Origin: Scylla paramamosain
Taxonomy: Eukaryota; Arthropoda; Malacostraca; Decapoda; Portunidae
Reading direction: 5' to 3'
DNA length: 64,000 bases
NCBI RefSeq assembly: GCF_035594125.1
Contig: NC_087185.1
Span: 11,556,664 to 11,620,663, forward strand
Part shown: positions 34,801 through 45,100 of the stretch, in pieces
How positions within the stretch are numbered: the stretch's first letter is position 1
How the letters are laid out: every line of letters begins with the position of its first letter
Notes under the pieces: generated by a model
Databases searched by the model: none
Told to the model about the DNA's origin: nothing
Seen by the model: the letters and a program-made list of their open reading frames with translations, nothing else
Made by a program: the position numbers and the translations under genes

Positions 34801-36244
34801 TCATGCACTAAGGACATTATTTGTGTGAAAAATATGAAAAATGCGAAAAAAAGAAAAAAAATTATGGTAAAATTTTCTTTGTTTGAAAAATGTTACTTTA
34901 AAAGGATTAAAAATGAAAAAAAGAAAAAAGCAGGAAAATATATAGTAAAATAATATATGCATGTGTAGAAAATACAAAGAAAAAGGAAAAATATGAATGT
35001 TTGAGTGAAAACTTTTATCCAGGAGGATAAAAGAAAAGAAAAAGAAAAAAAGAAAAATGTGAAAAATATGATTTGTTGAAGAGAATAAAAACGTGAGAAA
35101 AGAAAAAAAAGAAAGAAAAGAACGATATTTTGTAATACAATGAAGTATACAAGTATGAAAACTGTAACTTGCTCAAGAGGATGAAATAAAGAAAAAAGGA
35201 AAAAATATTGCGGAGAAATGTATATCTTGTGTGTGAGGGAAGAAACTTGATGACAAAAAAAAAGAATAAAGAAAAGGAATAAAATAATAAATTGAGGAAA
35301 AGGATGAAAAACTTCACTTGAAGAGGATGAAAAGAAAATAAGATTAAAAAGACAAAAAAAAAAAAAAAAATTAAGACTATAGATATATTTGTAAAAAAAC
35401 GTGAATTGTCGAAGATAAAAAAAATACAAAGAAAAGAAAATGCTCACTATAATTATGGATGTTTGTGTGAGAGACGGAACTGCTGAAGAGGAAAAAAAAA
35501 TAATAAAAAAAACCACTGAAAAAGGATAAAAAAGTAGCAAAATTATATAGATGTGTGTGAAAAGGATAAAAAAAGAAAAATGACCCAAGAAAGAAGGACA
35601 TTATGGATGTGTGTGTGAAAAACTTAACTTGATGAAGAGGATAAACGTCTTTTTACTCACAAGAATTTGAGTTTTGTTATTCATGCAGTAACAACATTAT
35701 AAAAAAAAAAAAAATCATTAGAATATCATGCGGAAAAATATGAAAAAAAGAGAAACGTAAAATTGTGTATATATGTGTGAAACGCGTTATTTCAAGAGGA
35801 TTAGCAAAAGGTAAAAAACGAAAAAAAAAAAACAATGTAAAATAATAAGTGAAAAACTTCGTAACTTCTTGGAGAATAAAAAAAAAAGTAAAAAATAGAA
35901 GTAAAAAAAAAGAACAATGTCTTGTAATACAATTATGAAAATAATTGTGAAAATCGTAACTTGTTCAAGAGGATTAAATGAAGAAATGAAAAGAAAACCA
36001 TTTTTTTTTTAAAATTATCTATATAGTATGTGTGAAAGAAAAAAACTTGATATGAAAAGAATAAATAAAAGAAAAGAATAAAAGAATAAAAGGAAAATAT
36101 TATAAAAGGAAAAAAGATAATTATAATTTTTTTTTTGAAAATTATCTATATAGTATGTGTGAAAGAAAAAAACTTGATATGAAAAGAATAAATAAAAGAA
36201 AAGAATAAAAGAATAAAAGGAAAATATTATAAAAGGAAAAAAGA

Positions 36245-36248
<4 letters not shown>
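34800..36248. repeat. A-rich degenerate satellite-like array
   Basis: Roughly 70-90 bp units recur with the words ttatggatgtttgtgtgaaa and taacttgttcaagaggat, separated by A-rich spacers. Units are diverged and irregular. Related units occur at 50319-50440 and from about 63500 to the end of the window. No gene is present; open frames on the minus strand are artefacts. Confidence 0.7.

Positions 36249-36250
<2 letters not shown>
36001..36250. repeat. Recent tandem duplication, 126-bp period
   Basis: The block aaaattatctatatagtatg to aaaaaagataattata is repeated almost exactly at a 126-base spacing. It is far less diverged than the rest of the array. Confidence 0.9.

Positions 36251-36331
<81 letters not shown>
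36249..36331. repeat. (TA)n microsatellite at Jockey-like 3' end
   Basis: About 41 TA units, directly adjoining the 3' end of the minus-strand Jockey-like element. Confidence 0.95.
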
Positions 36332-36335
<4 letters not shown>

Positions 36336-36463
36336 TTATTTTCTTTTTATGTAGGAAGGACACTGGCCAAAGGCAATAAAAATCTAATAAAAAAAATGCC
36401 CTCTGAAATGCCAGTCCCATAAAAGGGTCAAAGCACTGGTCAAAAATTGGTGGATAAGTGTCT
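36332..36463 (-). mobile_element. Jockey-like element, 3' end segment
   Basis: On the minus strand this continues the C-terminal frame cut at 47176 (an SRHLS-like block, then PFYGTG, PLASVLP) and ends ataaaaagaaaataaataaa before (TA)n. The Gypsy insertion with target duplication GTCT (36460-36463 and 47176-47179) separates it from the main body. Confidence 0.75.
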
Positions 36464-37070
36464 TGTTACGTGTGAGCATACACTGAACTCTAGGGGATGG
36501 ACCATGAAGGGGTGTTGCTCACACTAACAATGGAAGGGTTAAAAGAAAAGAGAAAAGGAGACATTTTAACTGCTATTTAATATCTTAAAGTTAACCCTTA
36601 AATTAAGTAACACAATACAAAATTGAAGATTATTTGTAAGTAAAAGTAAGTAACAAGGAGTGGCAATCTGAACTGGACTGAAATAACTTAAAAGACTGGT
36701 TCAGTTAATAACTTAAGCCAAGTTAGTAAATGCATATAGATACAAATTACAAAAATAAACACCTTTACATATACATAATAGAAAATAAATATAAATGTGT
36801 TTGTGTGTGTGTGTGTGGGTGTGTAACACTGGTGTAACTCTTACCACCGCTCTCGAGTGTATATGAGGCTCCCAGCGTATGCCAAGGCGACCTCAGAGCT
36901 GTAGCGACCCTTGGAGGAGACTGAAGCTCGATGGAACTCCAACCCTCGTTATCGGCTTGGTAGCCTGCTAGAGGTCACGTATCCAGTATGCCTCAAGCTA
37001 TACACGTGGCAGCGCCACGAGTTGAGAGGCAGGCACCTGGTTCCGTGGTAGAGTAGTCACGTGTGTGACA
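36464..37070 (-). repeat. 3' LTR (in element orientation) of the Gmr1-like element
   Basis: Almost identical to 46575-47175. It is followed at 37071 by ttccccccttct, the complement of a polypurine tract. Confidence 0.92.
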
Positions 37071-39174
37071 TTCCCCCCTTCTTAGGATGACGCAGAAGGA
37101 ATGACTCTGCGTCATTAGAGAAGTGAGGTGGTTCCTGTCCCGTGAAGGTTAATTCCACCAGAACGTGTGTAGTCTGGGGTCCGGTAGATGGTTCTTCTGG
37201 CAGTGCTCGGCCCTCGGCTGCCTCCATCGACCGGTTCACAAGGCACGACTGCATCCCCGGCAACAGGATCCTAGGGTCCTCAGGGTCGCGACGGGTAGTG
37301 ATGCGAGGCGTAGTGGGAAGGCGAGACAAAGTGTCAGCAAGGCAGTTGTCCAGTCCCTTAATATGGTGCATTTCAATGTGGTAAGGCTGGAGCTGTAGAG
37401 ACCACCGTAGCAGACGTTGGTTAGTGAAGTGGTTCCTGTTGAGAAAAGTCAAAGGGTTGTGGTCAGTGTAGATTTGGAGTGGCTGGGTGTTGGACTGAAG
37501 ATAGTACTCAAACTTCTTGATGGCAGAGATAATGGCTAAAAGTTCTTTCTCGATAGTGCTGTAATTCTTCTGATGGATGTTGAACTTCTCGGAGTGGTAG
37601 GCGACTGGGTGAAAGATTCCGTCAGATTCTTGCAGGAGGGCGGCACCCGAAGCGTGATCACTGGCGTCAGTATGTATGATGAAGGGTTTACTGAAGTCGG
37701 CCGCACGCAAAACCGGTTCCCGAGCAAGCAAGTTCTTAAGTTGATTGAAGGCATGTTGGCAGGCAGGGGTCCATTCGTACGCCACATTCCCACTAGTCAG
37801 TCTAGTAAGTGGCCCAGCTGCGTCTGCGAAGTTTGGACAGAAACGCCGGTAGAACCCCGCCATACCCAGGAAACGGCGGAGCTCGCGTCGAGTAGTGGGA
37901 GTTGGGTACTTCAGTACTGCATCGACGTTAGCGGTCTTGGGCCGGACGGAGCCTTGTCCAATCTGATGTCCTAGGTAGGAGACGGTGGCAGCTCCGAACG
38001 TAGACTTCGCCAGCTTCACGGTGAGGTTCGCTTCCTGCAGACGGCTGAGCACATTCTGGATCTGGTACAGGTGGTCATCCCAGTCATGTGAGAAAATAAG
38101 AATATCATCTAAGTAAACCAGCACTCCTTTTAATCCCTGCATTACCTTGTTCATTGCCCTCTGGAAAGTAGCGGGGCAATTCCTCATGCCAAATGGGGCT
38201 ACTACATACTGGAAAAGTCCAAAAGGGGTGATGAAGGCAGAGACTATCTGAGCTCTTTCAGTAAGGGCTATTTGATAATACCCTTTTAATAGGTCCAGCT
38301 TAGTAACAAATTTGGCTTGACCTACTTCATCTATCAGGTCGTTTACCCGAGGCAGAGGATAGGCGTCAGGAATGGTAACGGCGTTGACCCGTCGGTAATC
38401 GGTGCAGAATCGCAGTTGTCCGTCCTCCTTGGGTACTAGGAGGCAGGGTGATGCCCATGGGGAGCTGCTGGGTATAGCCAAGCCCTGCTCTAATAAGTAC
38501 TGGACCTCCTTCTGCATCTGTTCTCGTTTCCGGGGGTTGACTCTGTAGGGAGACTGCTTGATAGGGAAGATCCCTGGGAGCACCTTCACATCATGGCGGA
38601 GGACATTACAGATTTTAGGATGGTCACCGAACACGTCATACTGAGAGATCAATCTTGAGATATCCAGTGCTCGAGAGGATGAAAGATGACGGAGCTGATC
38701 ATCTAAGTGTTGGATAATGTAGGTGTTGTTTTGCGTGTCCTTGGGATGTATGGTGTTTGTGTCAATCTCAGTGGTAATACATTTATCATACATCAATGAA
38801 CACACAGAGGCAGGTTTTAACTCTGAGTCAGCCTCCTGGGGTTCAATGATACCACAGGAAGCTACTCTAGGGGTTGGTTGGGCGCCAGTCACAGGGGTTC
38901 TACATTTATACATTTTTAGGAGATTAACGTGTATTAACTGTGTTGCCTTTCGGCGGTCTGGAGTGTTTATGATGTAGTTGTTATCTCCTACCTTTTCCAC
39001 TACCTCATCATCATCTGGGACCTTAGAGGGCCGGAACACTCTCATGAGAACTCCATCCTGTTTGTAAAAGGCAGGGTAATGAGTAATTTGATCTGGAGGG
39101 ATAACCTTGTCATGAAATTGAGTCAAAGTAGTGTCTTCCTGTTGAGCCTCAGTGAGAAGTTTTTCAGAAAATAT
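37057..39174 (-). pseudogene. Pol of the Gmr1-like element: truncated integrase, reverse transcriptase, RNase H
   Basis: The minus-strand frame is open for 689 residues from the methionine at 39126, and open upstream to the TAA at 39175-39177. The N-terminus has HYPAFYKQDGVLMR, the segment that precedes the integrase zinc motif in Gmr1-type elements. It passes directly into VEKVGDNNYIINTPDRRK and HVNLLKMYKC, the integrase C-terminal domain. The zinc motif and the whole DDE core are gone, with the frame kept. Reverse transcriptase follows (SPWASPCLLVPKEDG, VTKLDLLKGYYQIALTERAQ, VLVYLDDILIFSHDW), then RNase H (IIHTDASDHASGAALLQ, NYSTIEKELLAI). The end HPKKGGMSHT runs into the LTR. The active-site residues of reverse transcriptase and RNase H look intact. 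Confidence 0.88.
37071..37084 (-). other. Polypurine tract of the Gmr1-like element
   Basis: Read on the minus strand as aagaaggggggaa just before the LTR. Confidence 0.7.
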
Positions 39175-40033
39175 TTAATTGAGTTCAAGTGGGGATGGGC
39201 TCTTCTTTGGAAGTGAGAAAGACTGATCAGATTTCCTTGCTTGTGCACGAGTAGTGACACAAACAGGGAATAAGCCTGGTTGTTGCTCTTCTAACTGTAC
39301 AGTGGGGTTATCCATCAGCATTGTGTCACTAATTACCAAAGGGGGAGTCACCTTACTGCCAGCTAGGTCATTAGCGAGGAGTAGTTGAGCATTAGGGATG
39401 GGTAAGGCTGGTTCTTCACTAACTCCTATTATCACTTCACCTCTTACTAGTGGGCTATCAAGATGTACCTTAGCTAATGCAATGGGGAAGGGGTCATGGA
39501 AGTCTTTTAAATATACCTTTTCACCTGTGTAACACTGTTCAATACCAGGGACTGCTGACTTCAGCACTAGGGACTGAGCTGAACAGGTGTCTCTGACAAT
39601 CTTAACTGGGTGATCCTTGTTATCAATGCTGATGGTGCCTACAGACCTGAAAGGCTCAAATAAGTCTTTAGGTACAGGGAAGGAGGGAAGAGCTTGTATG
39701 GAAGCAACTGGCTTGGCAGGATATGTTTGAGCTACCTTGCACTTGGGATTAGGACAGTTCTTTATGAGGTGCCCTGGCTGTTTACAAAAAGCACAAAATA
39801 GAGGTGCTCCAGTACTACTGCCGGTCATTTTACCAACCCCTGAGTTACCTGAGTTTATCTTACCACTAGGAGTCTCGGTCAGCTTGTCTGAGGTTGCCTT
39901 GCGATTCACCAGGGAGAAAAGGTCCGCTAACTGAGCGGCTTTGAGAAGATCTGTTTCTTCTTTGTTGGTGATGTGTAACATTACTGAGTAAGGGAGCTTA
40001 CGCATGAACTCTTCTAAGGCTAAGAGATTTACT
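39175..40033 (-). pseudogene. Gag C-terminal part and protease of the Gmr1-like element
   Basis: Continues the gag frame on the far side of the DIRS insertion (LVNLLALEEFMRKLPYSV). A zinc knuckle CAFCKQPGHLIKNC lies near the middle. The retropepsin-like region has VKIVRDTCSAQSLVL, where the third residue of the DTG triad is cysteine. The frame ends in a single TAA that lies in frame with the downstream pol, so only this stop separates the two. The stop could be a nonsense change or a read-through point. Confidence 0.8.
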
Positions 40034-40150
40034 AATTATACGATTAAGCGAGTACTTACCGGTACGATGGTTGATCGTAATTTCACGAACAGTTAACTGC
40101 GTCACTGAGGTAGTAAATGAGATGCCAGTAGCGGACGCAGCAAGCCAGTC
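40034..40150 (-). repeat. DIRS right inverted terminal repeat (element orientation)
   Basis: Imperfect inverted counterpart of about 45025-45100. Shared blocks are agttaactgcgtcac and gccagtagcggacgcagcaa. The outer part (ttatacgattaagcgagtac) is unique to this end and to the internal complementary region. Confidence 0.85.
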
Positions 40151-40251
40151 CTTTAGAGAGGTTTGAGGAAGCAGCCAACCATTGACAAGGAGGCACATCA
40201 GTAGGAAAGAACCTAACGAGGGGACAAAACACTGGGAGGGAAAAGGGAGGG

Positions 40252-40380
40252 CATTTACTACCTCAGTGACGCAGTTAACTGTTCGTGAAATTACGATCAA
40301 CCATCGTACCGGTAAGTACTCGCTTAATCGTATAATTTCACTTCACGGTAGTTAACTGCGTCACGAGGTAGGCAATGAGA
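40252..40380 (-). repeat. DIRS internal complementary region
   Basis: Joins the complements of both outer ends head to head. In the DIRS model it templates restoration of the ends through a circular single-stranded intermediate. Confidence 0.85.
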
Positions 40381-40600
40381 GCTTAAGAGTGATTCCTCAA
40401 ACCTAACGTAGTCCTTAGTGGTGTCAAAAGAAAAATAGACAAAGAATAACCATTTATTTCCCAAGTAACGATATAAGGTAGTACAGAAGTGAAACTCAAC
40501 ACAAATAATAGAACAGACTGCAATCCATGTGCAAATCAACAATCTATATGTATGTGTATACCTTAATAAATACCCAAGTAATCAAGATTAGGAAACCTCC

Positions 40601-41809
40601 TCAGCCCAACACTGCACTAGCAAAATCTGTCCGCTTGGACAACGGCCTCCTGTAGAATTTAGCAAAAACAGACTCACACGACCACCCCACAGTGGCCATG
40701 ATTGTGGAGACAGGTAGAGTCAGGGATGCCTTGCTGGAGGAGGCAGATCTGGTGGAGTGAGGTGAGAAAATTGTTAAATCAATACCTGCATCCCTCATGA
40801 CATTCCTAGTCCAGCGTCTTATAGTGTCTCGTGACGCTAACCGCACGGGAGCCTTAGTAGTTAAAAAAAAAAAGAACCTGGTAATAGAGCCCCTAATCCC
40901 TGCAGTCCTTTCCAAGTAACAGCAAATAGTGGTGAATACACATAAACATTTGTCTGGAGAATAAGCCGGAAAAACAAGCTCAGAGAGATGAACACCAGGT
41001 CTGGAAGTTTTCAGAAGATCACCTATTCGAAAACAAACCTCAGAACGAGAAACTGTCATGTTCCTAGTGTCCAAAAGATGTAAAGTATGGCCACGTTGTC
41101 CGGATACCAGGAGCATGAGCATGACCAATTTCCCAGATAACTGAATCATGGACAGGCCCTCATTTTGCCCCAAAGATCTTATGTGCGTCAGGACTACATC
41201 TGGATCCCACGTAGAGCAGTTACGGGGTAAAGATGGCCTTAATAGAAAAACTGCCTTCATAAACCTGCAGACTAGAGGGTGCTGGCCCGCGGGTTTGGAA
41301 TCTATATTAGCAATGGCAGAAAGAGAAGAACGAACGACATTCAAAGAACTGTAGCTCCGTCCCGTCTCCTTCCTAAATTCTTGCAACAAGAAATCCAACA
41401 AACAACTTACAGGTGGTCGAAAAGGATTAATTTCCCTGCCGACACAAAAACACAACCATCTTTTGATATGCGGCCCATATTGTAATTTCGTGCTCTGTCT
41501 CCACGATTGAAGCAGAAATTCGGCAACTTCCTGCGAAAGGCCTCTGTATGCAAAGGATCGCCAGAGAGGATCATGGCTGACAATATCAACTTCGAGGTCT
41601 GAGGATGTACTCGCGACGGGTCCTGGGGTAGTGTTAAGGAAGCGCGAGGAAGAAGGCGGGGAGGTGCAATCAGTAACCGGAGGGCCATCGGGAACCAGAC
41701 CTGGGTAGGCCAGAGCGGCAGAATAGTCAGGGATGTCGCCTTGTCCTCCAGGATCTTTCCCAACATCCGGCCAATGACACTGAAAGGAGGGAAAGCGTAA
41801 CATCTCCAA
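40601..41809 (-). CDS. DIRS tyrosine recombinase
   Basis: 402 residues. After a variable N-terminal part comes a core-binding region (LLQSWRQSTKLQYGPHIKRW, LLDFLLQEFRKE), then a catalytic domain with the tetrad residues in SGQRGHTLHLLD (Arg), FSPHSTRSASSS (His-x-x-Arg) and FAKFYRRP (Tyr nucleophile). This enzyme inserts a circular DNA form without a target duplication. The first 400 bases overlap the reverse transcriptase frame, as is usual in DIRS. No stop or missing catalytic residue was seen. Confidence 0.9.
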   Translation of the reverse strand: MEMLRFPSFQCHWPDVGKDPGGQGDIPDYSAALAYPGLVPDGPPVTDCTSPPSSSRFLNTTPGPVASTSSDLEVDIVSHDPLWRSFAYRGLSQEVAEFLLQSWRQSTKLQYGPHIKRWLCFCVGREINPFRPPVSCLLDFLLQEFRKETGRSYSSLNVVRSSLSAIANIDSKPAGQHPLVCRFMKAVFLLRPSLPRNCSTWDPDVVLTHIRSLGQNEGLSMIQLSGKLVMLMLLVSGQRGHTLHLLDTRNMTVSRSEVCFRIGDLLKTSRPGVHLSELVFPAYSPDKCLCVFTTICCYLERTAGIRGSITRFFFFLTTKAPVRLASRDTIRRWTRNVMRDAGIDLTIFSPHSTRSASSSKASLTLPVSTIMATVGWSCESVFAKFYRRPLSKRTDFASAVLG

Positions 41810-43476
41810 GTAGACCAGGGAAACGTGAACGCATTGGTAAATGAAGCATAAGGGTCAGGTTTCCAAGAAACGTATGAAGATAACTGGGCATTAATACGTG
41901 AAGCAAATAGGTCGATGTCCGGAAAAAAGAATACTTCACACAGCCTATTGAAAATACAGGGTAACAGCATCCATTCAGTGTCAATGTTCCGGACTCTGGA
42001 CTCTGCATCCGCTTCAACATTATCAATTCCCCTGACATACTCGGCAGATAAAGTGATGTCCCTCATCGCAGCCCAATCAAAAATCTGTTCCGTCAGGGTA
42101 TTAAGGCTCAATTTAGTACTGCCACAGCGATTAATACAGGCGATAGCGGTAGAATTATCAGACCGAAGACGGATGTGAGTCTGTTCGCAGCGTTTGCAGA
42201 GGGATCTTAGGCTCAAAAGGATGGCTTTAAGCTCCAGACAATTTATGTGATCTAATTCTGCATGTGCCCAATGACCTCCTGTCCTAGCATCGCCAACCTT
42301 CGCCCCCCAACCCGTTAGGCAAGCATCAGTGTGAATTTCCAAATCTGGGGGGCAGGATACCAGAGATTTAGTTTGAGAGTCGATGTTATCAATCCACCAC
42401 CGGATTATGTCCCGAGCATGACTATCAAGTGAAATAACAGAGTTGTAGTTACCTTTGCTCAGAGTAAGTTCCTTATTTCGAACAATCTCCAGGTATTTGT
42501 ACCTGAGGGGGGCTAGATTCACCGCCGCTTCGGAGGCTACGGCAAGACCAATAAACGCAGCCAAGTCATGTAGAGTAGATCCACCTCTAAGCAAACTCAA
42601 ACCATGGGCTTTAATGCTCTCTTTACGACGTGATGGTAAAGAGGCAGTCATCGTGACAGAATTTAGAATTATCCCCAAAAACTCCACTTCCTGAGTAGGA
42701 GACAAAACAGACTTTTTGACATTGACTGTTAAACCTACAGAGTCAAACATCTGCAAGGCATACATAGCATTGTCTTCCAACTCTTGAGCTGAAGAAGCCA
42801 TGAGAATGCAGTCATCAATGTAACAGACAATCAATATCCCAAGTTTCCTGAGGTGAGAAAGGATAGGTTTAAGTAATTTAGTGAAAATGCGTGGTGCAGA
42901 TGTAAGCCCCTGAGGAAGACAGGTAAACTGGAAAGATTGGTTATTCCACATAAAGCGCAGCCATTTCCTATCCTCAGGCTGAATACGAACAGAAAAATAT
43001 GCATCCTTGAAGTCAATAGTCATGAAAAAACAATTTTCCTGAAGTAAACTAAGTACCTCCTTAATTGAACTCATTTTGAAATGAACATGTTTCACAAAGT
43101 CATTTAGTTTCTGTAAATTGAGAATAACCCTAGCCGTGCCATCCTTTTTTCTCGTAGGGAAAACATTTGAGTAAAAACCAAGGTCTGATATATGGGAACA
43201 TCTCTCAACCACTTTCTGTTGTATGAAAGTTAGCATAGCATTATCCAGGGCTTCCCTGTCAGTAATGGATAGGGTGAGAGGTCTGGGGAATTCAGACTGT
43301 ACAGGAACAACATCAAACTCTAACAATTTACCCCGCACCACATCATGAATCCATTTGTCCCTGGAAAAAACCTGCCAACTGTGCCTAAAAAGGAAGGTCT
43401 TACCCGCCACAAAGTTATCTGGCGTGTTAATCAAGGTGCAGCAAGGTAAGGTACAGCGACTTACTGTGGGAGGCAC
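41407..43476 (-). CDS. DIRS reverse transcriptase, RNase H and C-terminal methyltransferase-like region
   Basis: Open for 689 residues. The reverse transcriptase has GTARVILNLQKLNDFVKH, FFMTIDFKDAYFSVRI, CLPQGLTSAPRIFTKLL and the catalytic VCYIDDCILMAS. RNase H has LEIHTDACLTGWGAK, then an Asn-rich middle (RLRSDNSTAIACIN) and GIDNVEADAESR. The C-terminal part (FPDIDLFASRINAQLSSYVS) matches the region of DIRS polyproteins assigned to an adenine methyltransferase-like domain. It begins about 11 bases after the gag stop and ends inside the recombinase gene. The exact initiation codon is uncertain. Confidence 0.9.
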   Translation of the reverse strand: MPPTVSRCTLPCCTLINTPDNFVAGKTFLFRHSWQVFSRDKWIHDVVRGKLLEFDVVPVQSEFPRPLTLSITDREALDNAMLTFIQQKVVERCSHISDLGFYSNVFPTRKKDGTARVILNLQKLNDFVKHVHFKMSSIKEVLSLLQENCFFMTIDFKDAYFSVRIQPEDRKWLRFMWNNQSFQFTCLPQGLTSAPRIFTKLLKPILSHLRKLGILIVCYIDDCILMASSAQELEDNAMYALQMFDSVGLTVNVKKSVLSPTQEVEFLGIILNSVTMTASLPSRRKESIKAHGLSLLRGGSTLHDLAAFIGLAVASEAAVNLAPLRYKYLEIVRNKELTLSKGNYNSVISLDSHARDIIRWWIDNIDSQTKSLVSCPPDLEIHTDACLTGWGAKVGDARTGGHWAHAELDHINCLELKAILLSLRSLCKRCEQTHIRLRSDNSTAIACINRCGSTKLSLNTLTEQIFDWAAMRDITLSAEYVRGIDNVEADAESRVRNIDTEWMLLPCIFNRLCEVFFFPDIDLFASRINAQLSSYVSWKPDPYASFTNAFTFPWSTWRCYAFPPFSVIGRMLGKILEDKATSLTILPLWPTQVWFPMALRLLIAPPRLLPRASLTLPQDPSRVHPQTSKLILSAMILSGDPLHTEAFRRKLPNFCFNRGDRARNYNMGRISKDGCVFVSAGKLILFDHL

Positions 43477-43487
43477 TGTGGGAGGCG

Positions 43488-44879
43488 TTACTGGGGAAGT
43501 TTGTATGGCTGCGTCCTCCTCCCGTAAGACTGCCGCAGGCCTAAAAAAGGCCTTGAAGGAAGCTTTGACCGGGCTCGTGAGCTGTAAGGTCTCCTGTGGT
43601 CCTGTCTACCGAAGGATAAGCTCTTCCCTCTGGAGGTCTTGTAGGGGCGGAAGGACGGCCTTCCCAGCTTCTTGGTTCTATGCATTTCATCACATTTCTT
43701 CACAATGTCGAAAGGGAAGAGTTTGTCAGTACCGACTTCACACTCCCATTTACAGAGTTCTGCAAGAGCAGTGTCATTGACGTGAACACGTGCCACCTCC
43801 TTTCGTAACTGGTTGGTGTAATTGAAGGCGGAGATTAGTAGCCTAAGGCAATCATTTAAACCTTCCAGGTAAAAATTCACTGCCTTCCCTTTCCTTTCCC
43901 CCACGTCACTAACGCACTGAGTAATGGGAACAAGCGCTTTCAGTAACAGTCCATTAATATGGGTTAGTCGAGCATCCACAAGTTTACCTCCCGTATTCAT
44001 TGCTTTGACAATGGGAGGGTTAGTCTCTGGAACTTTCATATTGGGCACATTGCTGGGTATTTTAATCCTATTAGTGGTTGATTTTACAATGTCGGCCACA
44101 GGACGACGCCTCAGGCTGGCATTGACTATTGATGCAAGTGAATCAGAAATTGGTTCACCTTTTGCTTCCTCGCCCAAAAAATTGTCAGACAATTCACTCA
44201 ACGCTTGGAGGAAGTCTGCGTCATCACCAGAGGTAGCGGGTTGGCTACCGGAAAAAGAGGGGGAGATAGTGTCTAATCCATCTAGGGGGTCTGGATCATC
44301 TCTCTCAGACTCTTCACCGTCCTCATTATCAGAAGGGGACAATTCATGACAGCCACCATAATCTACCGGTGAAGGCGAAGCACTGCGTGTAATGCGGTTG
44401 TCTAGTTTTTCAACTAAACCACTCAACAGATTGGTGAGAATATCAAATTTCTTGTCTGAAGCAGAAGGATCCTCGTCCGAACAGGGTTGACTGACGAATG
44501 ATTGTAGACTGCCAGGTGGTTGTTGATTGCCGGACGGTTGTTGACTGCCAGACGGTTGTTGACTGCCGGACGGTTGTTGTGGTTTGGAAGCACAAAGACG
44601 CTTGACGGACGACCCATCAAAACCAACAGCAGTCCTCTTATTGTCCTTCCTTAACCGGTCATCATCATCACGCCTGGGCCGTGAACTGTCCCGTGAGACA
44701 GATGAGGAGGAGGAAGCACGCCTTGGCGTGTCCTGGCTGGCCTGGGAAGCACGCCGTGGCGTGTCCTGGCTGGGCTGGGGTGCACGCCGTGGCGTGTCCT
44801 GGCTGGGCTTGGATGCACGCCGTGGCGTGTCCTGGCTGGGCTTGGGGGTTCCTGCCCGACTGAGGCCTCGGTCCGCCAT
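43488..44879 (-). CDS. DIRS gag
   Basis: About 463 residues when begun at the ATG at 44879 (MADRGLS); an earlier in-frame ATG at 44933 adds a hydrophobic stretch not expected in gag. The N-terminus has five imperfect repeats of SQDTPRRA with alternating spacing, then QQPSGS repeats, an acidic serine-rich middle and a helical part (VDARLTHINGLLLKALVPI, LRKEVARVHVNDTALAELC). The C-terminus is basic (RRPYSSRARSKLPSRP). No zinc knuckle. The role is particle formation, inferred from position. Confidence 0.8.
   Translation of the reverse strand: MADRGLSRAGTPKPSQDTPRRASKPSQDTPRRAPQPSQDTPRRASQASQDTPRRASSSSSVSRDSSRPRRDDDDRLRKDNKRTAVGFDGSSVKRLCASKPQQPSGSQQPSGSQQPSGNQQPPGSLQSFVSQPCSDEDPSASDKKFDILTNLLSGLVEKLDNRITRSASPSPVDYGGCHELSPSDNEDGEESERDDPDPLDGLDTISPSFSGSQPATSGDDADFLQALSELSDNFLGEEAKGEPISDSLASIVNASLRRRPVADIVKSTTNRIKIPSNVPNMKVPETNPPIVKAMNTGGKLVDARLTHINGLLLKALVPITQCVSDVGERKGKAVNFYLEGLNDCLRLLISAFNYTNQLRKEVARVHVNDTALAELCKWECEVGTDKLFPFDIVKKCDEMHRTKKLGRPSFRPYKTSRGKSLSFGRQDHRRPYSSRARSKLPSRPFLGLRQSYGRRTQPYKLPQ
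44705..44866 (-). repeat. Coding minisatellite in DIRS gag
   Basis: Five units of about 33 bp (gtgtcctggctgggct with variable remainder), encoding the SQDTPRRA repeats. Confidence 0.8.
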
Positions 44880-45053
44880 GGCTGGACACGAACCAATGAA
44901 GATGAAGCCAAGTAAAAACTGCAGCAAACACACCGCGGCTCCCGCCTAGAACAACCCAGGTGGCGGGTGGTGAACGGTAGGTCGTGAGCGGAGGAGAGGT
45001 GTGGACTGGACGAGCGCGCGCTGTCGACTGGCTTGCTGCGTCCGCTACTGGCA

Positions 45054-45100
45054 TCTCATTGCCTACCTCGTGACGCAGTTAACTACCGTGAAGTGAAATT
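45054..45100 (-). repeat. DIRS left inverted terminal repeat, outer part
   Basis: 47 bases ending gaagtgaaatt, perfectly complementary to 40334-40380. The wider repeat extends inward to about 45025. Confidence 0.85.

Larger units (their letters stand above)
40034..45100 (-). mobile_element. DIRS-type tyrosine-recombinase retrotransposon, apparently complete
   Basis: About 5.06 kb. Three open minus-strand frames encode gag, reverse transcriptase with RNase H and a downstream domain, and a tyrosine recombinase; the last two overlap. The ends are inverted, not direct, repeats. The segment 40252-40380 complements both ends: 40252-40337 is a perfect 86-base complement of 40034-40119, and 40334-40380 a perfect 47-base complement of 45054-45100. 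This is the internal complementary region of DIRS elements. Only AATT is shared at both junctions, with no target duplication beyond it. Insertion split the gag of the Gypsy host without other change. Confidence 0.9.

Noticed and set aside
34893..35601. Minus-strand frames rich in F, S and Y (up to 231 residues)
   Set aside because: They are the complement of A-rich satellite, with no transmembrane pattern beyond composition and no conserved motif.
42455..44949. Plus-strand frames opposite the DIRS genes
   Set aside because: They are shadows of the minus-strand gag and reverse transcriptase, which carry the catalytic motifs.
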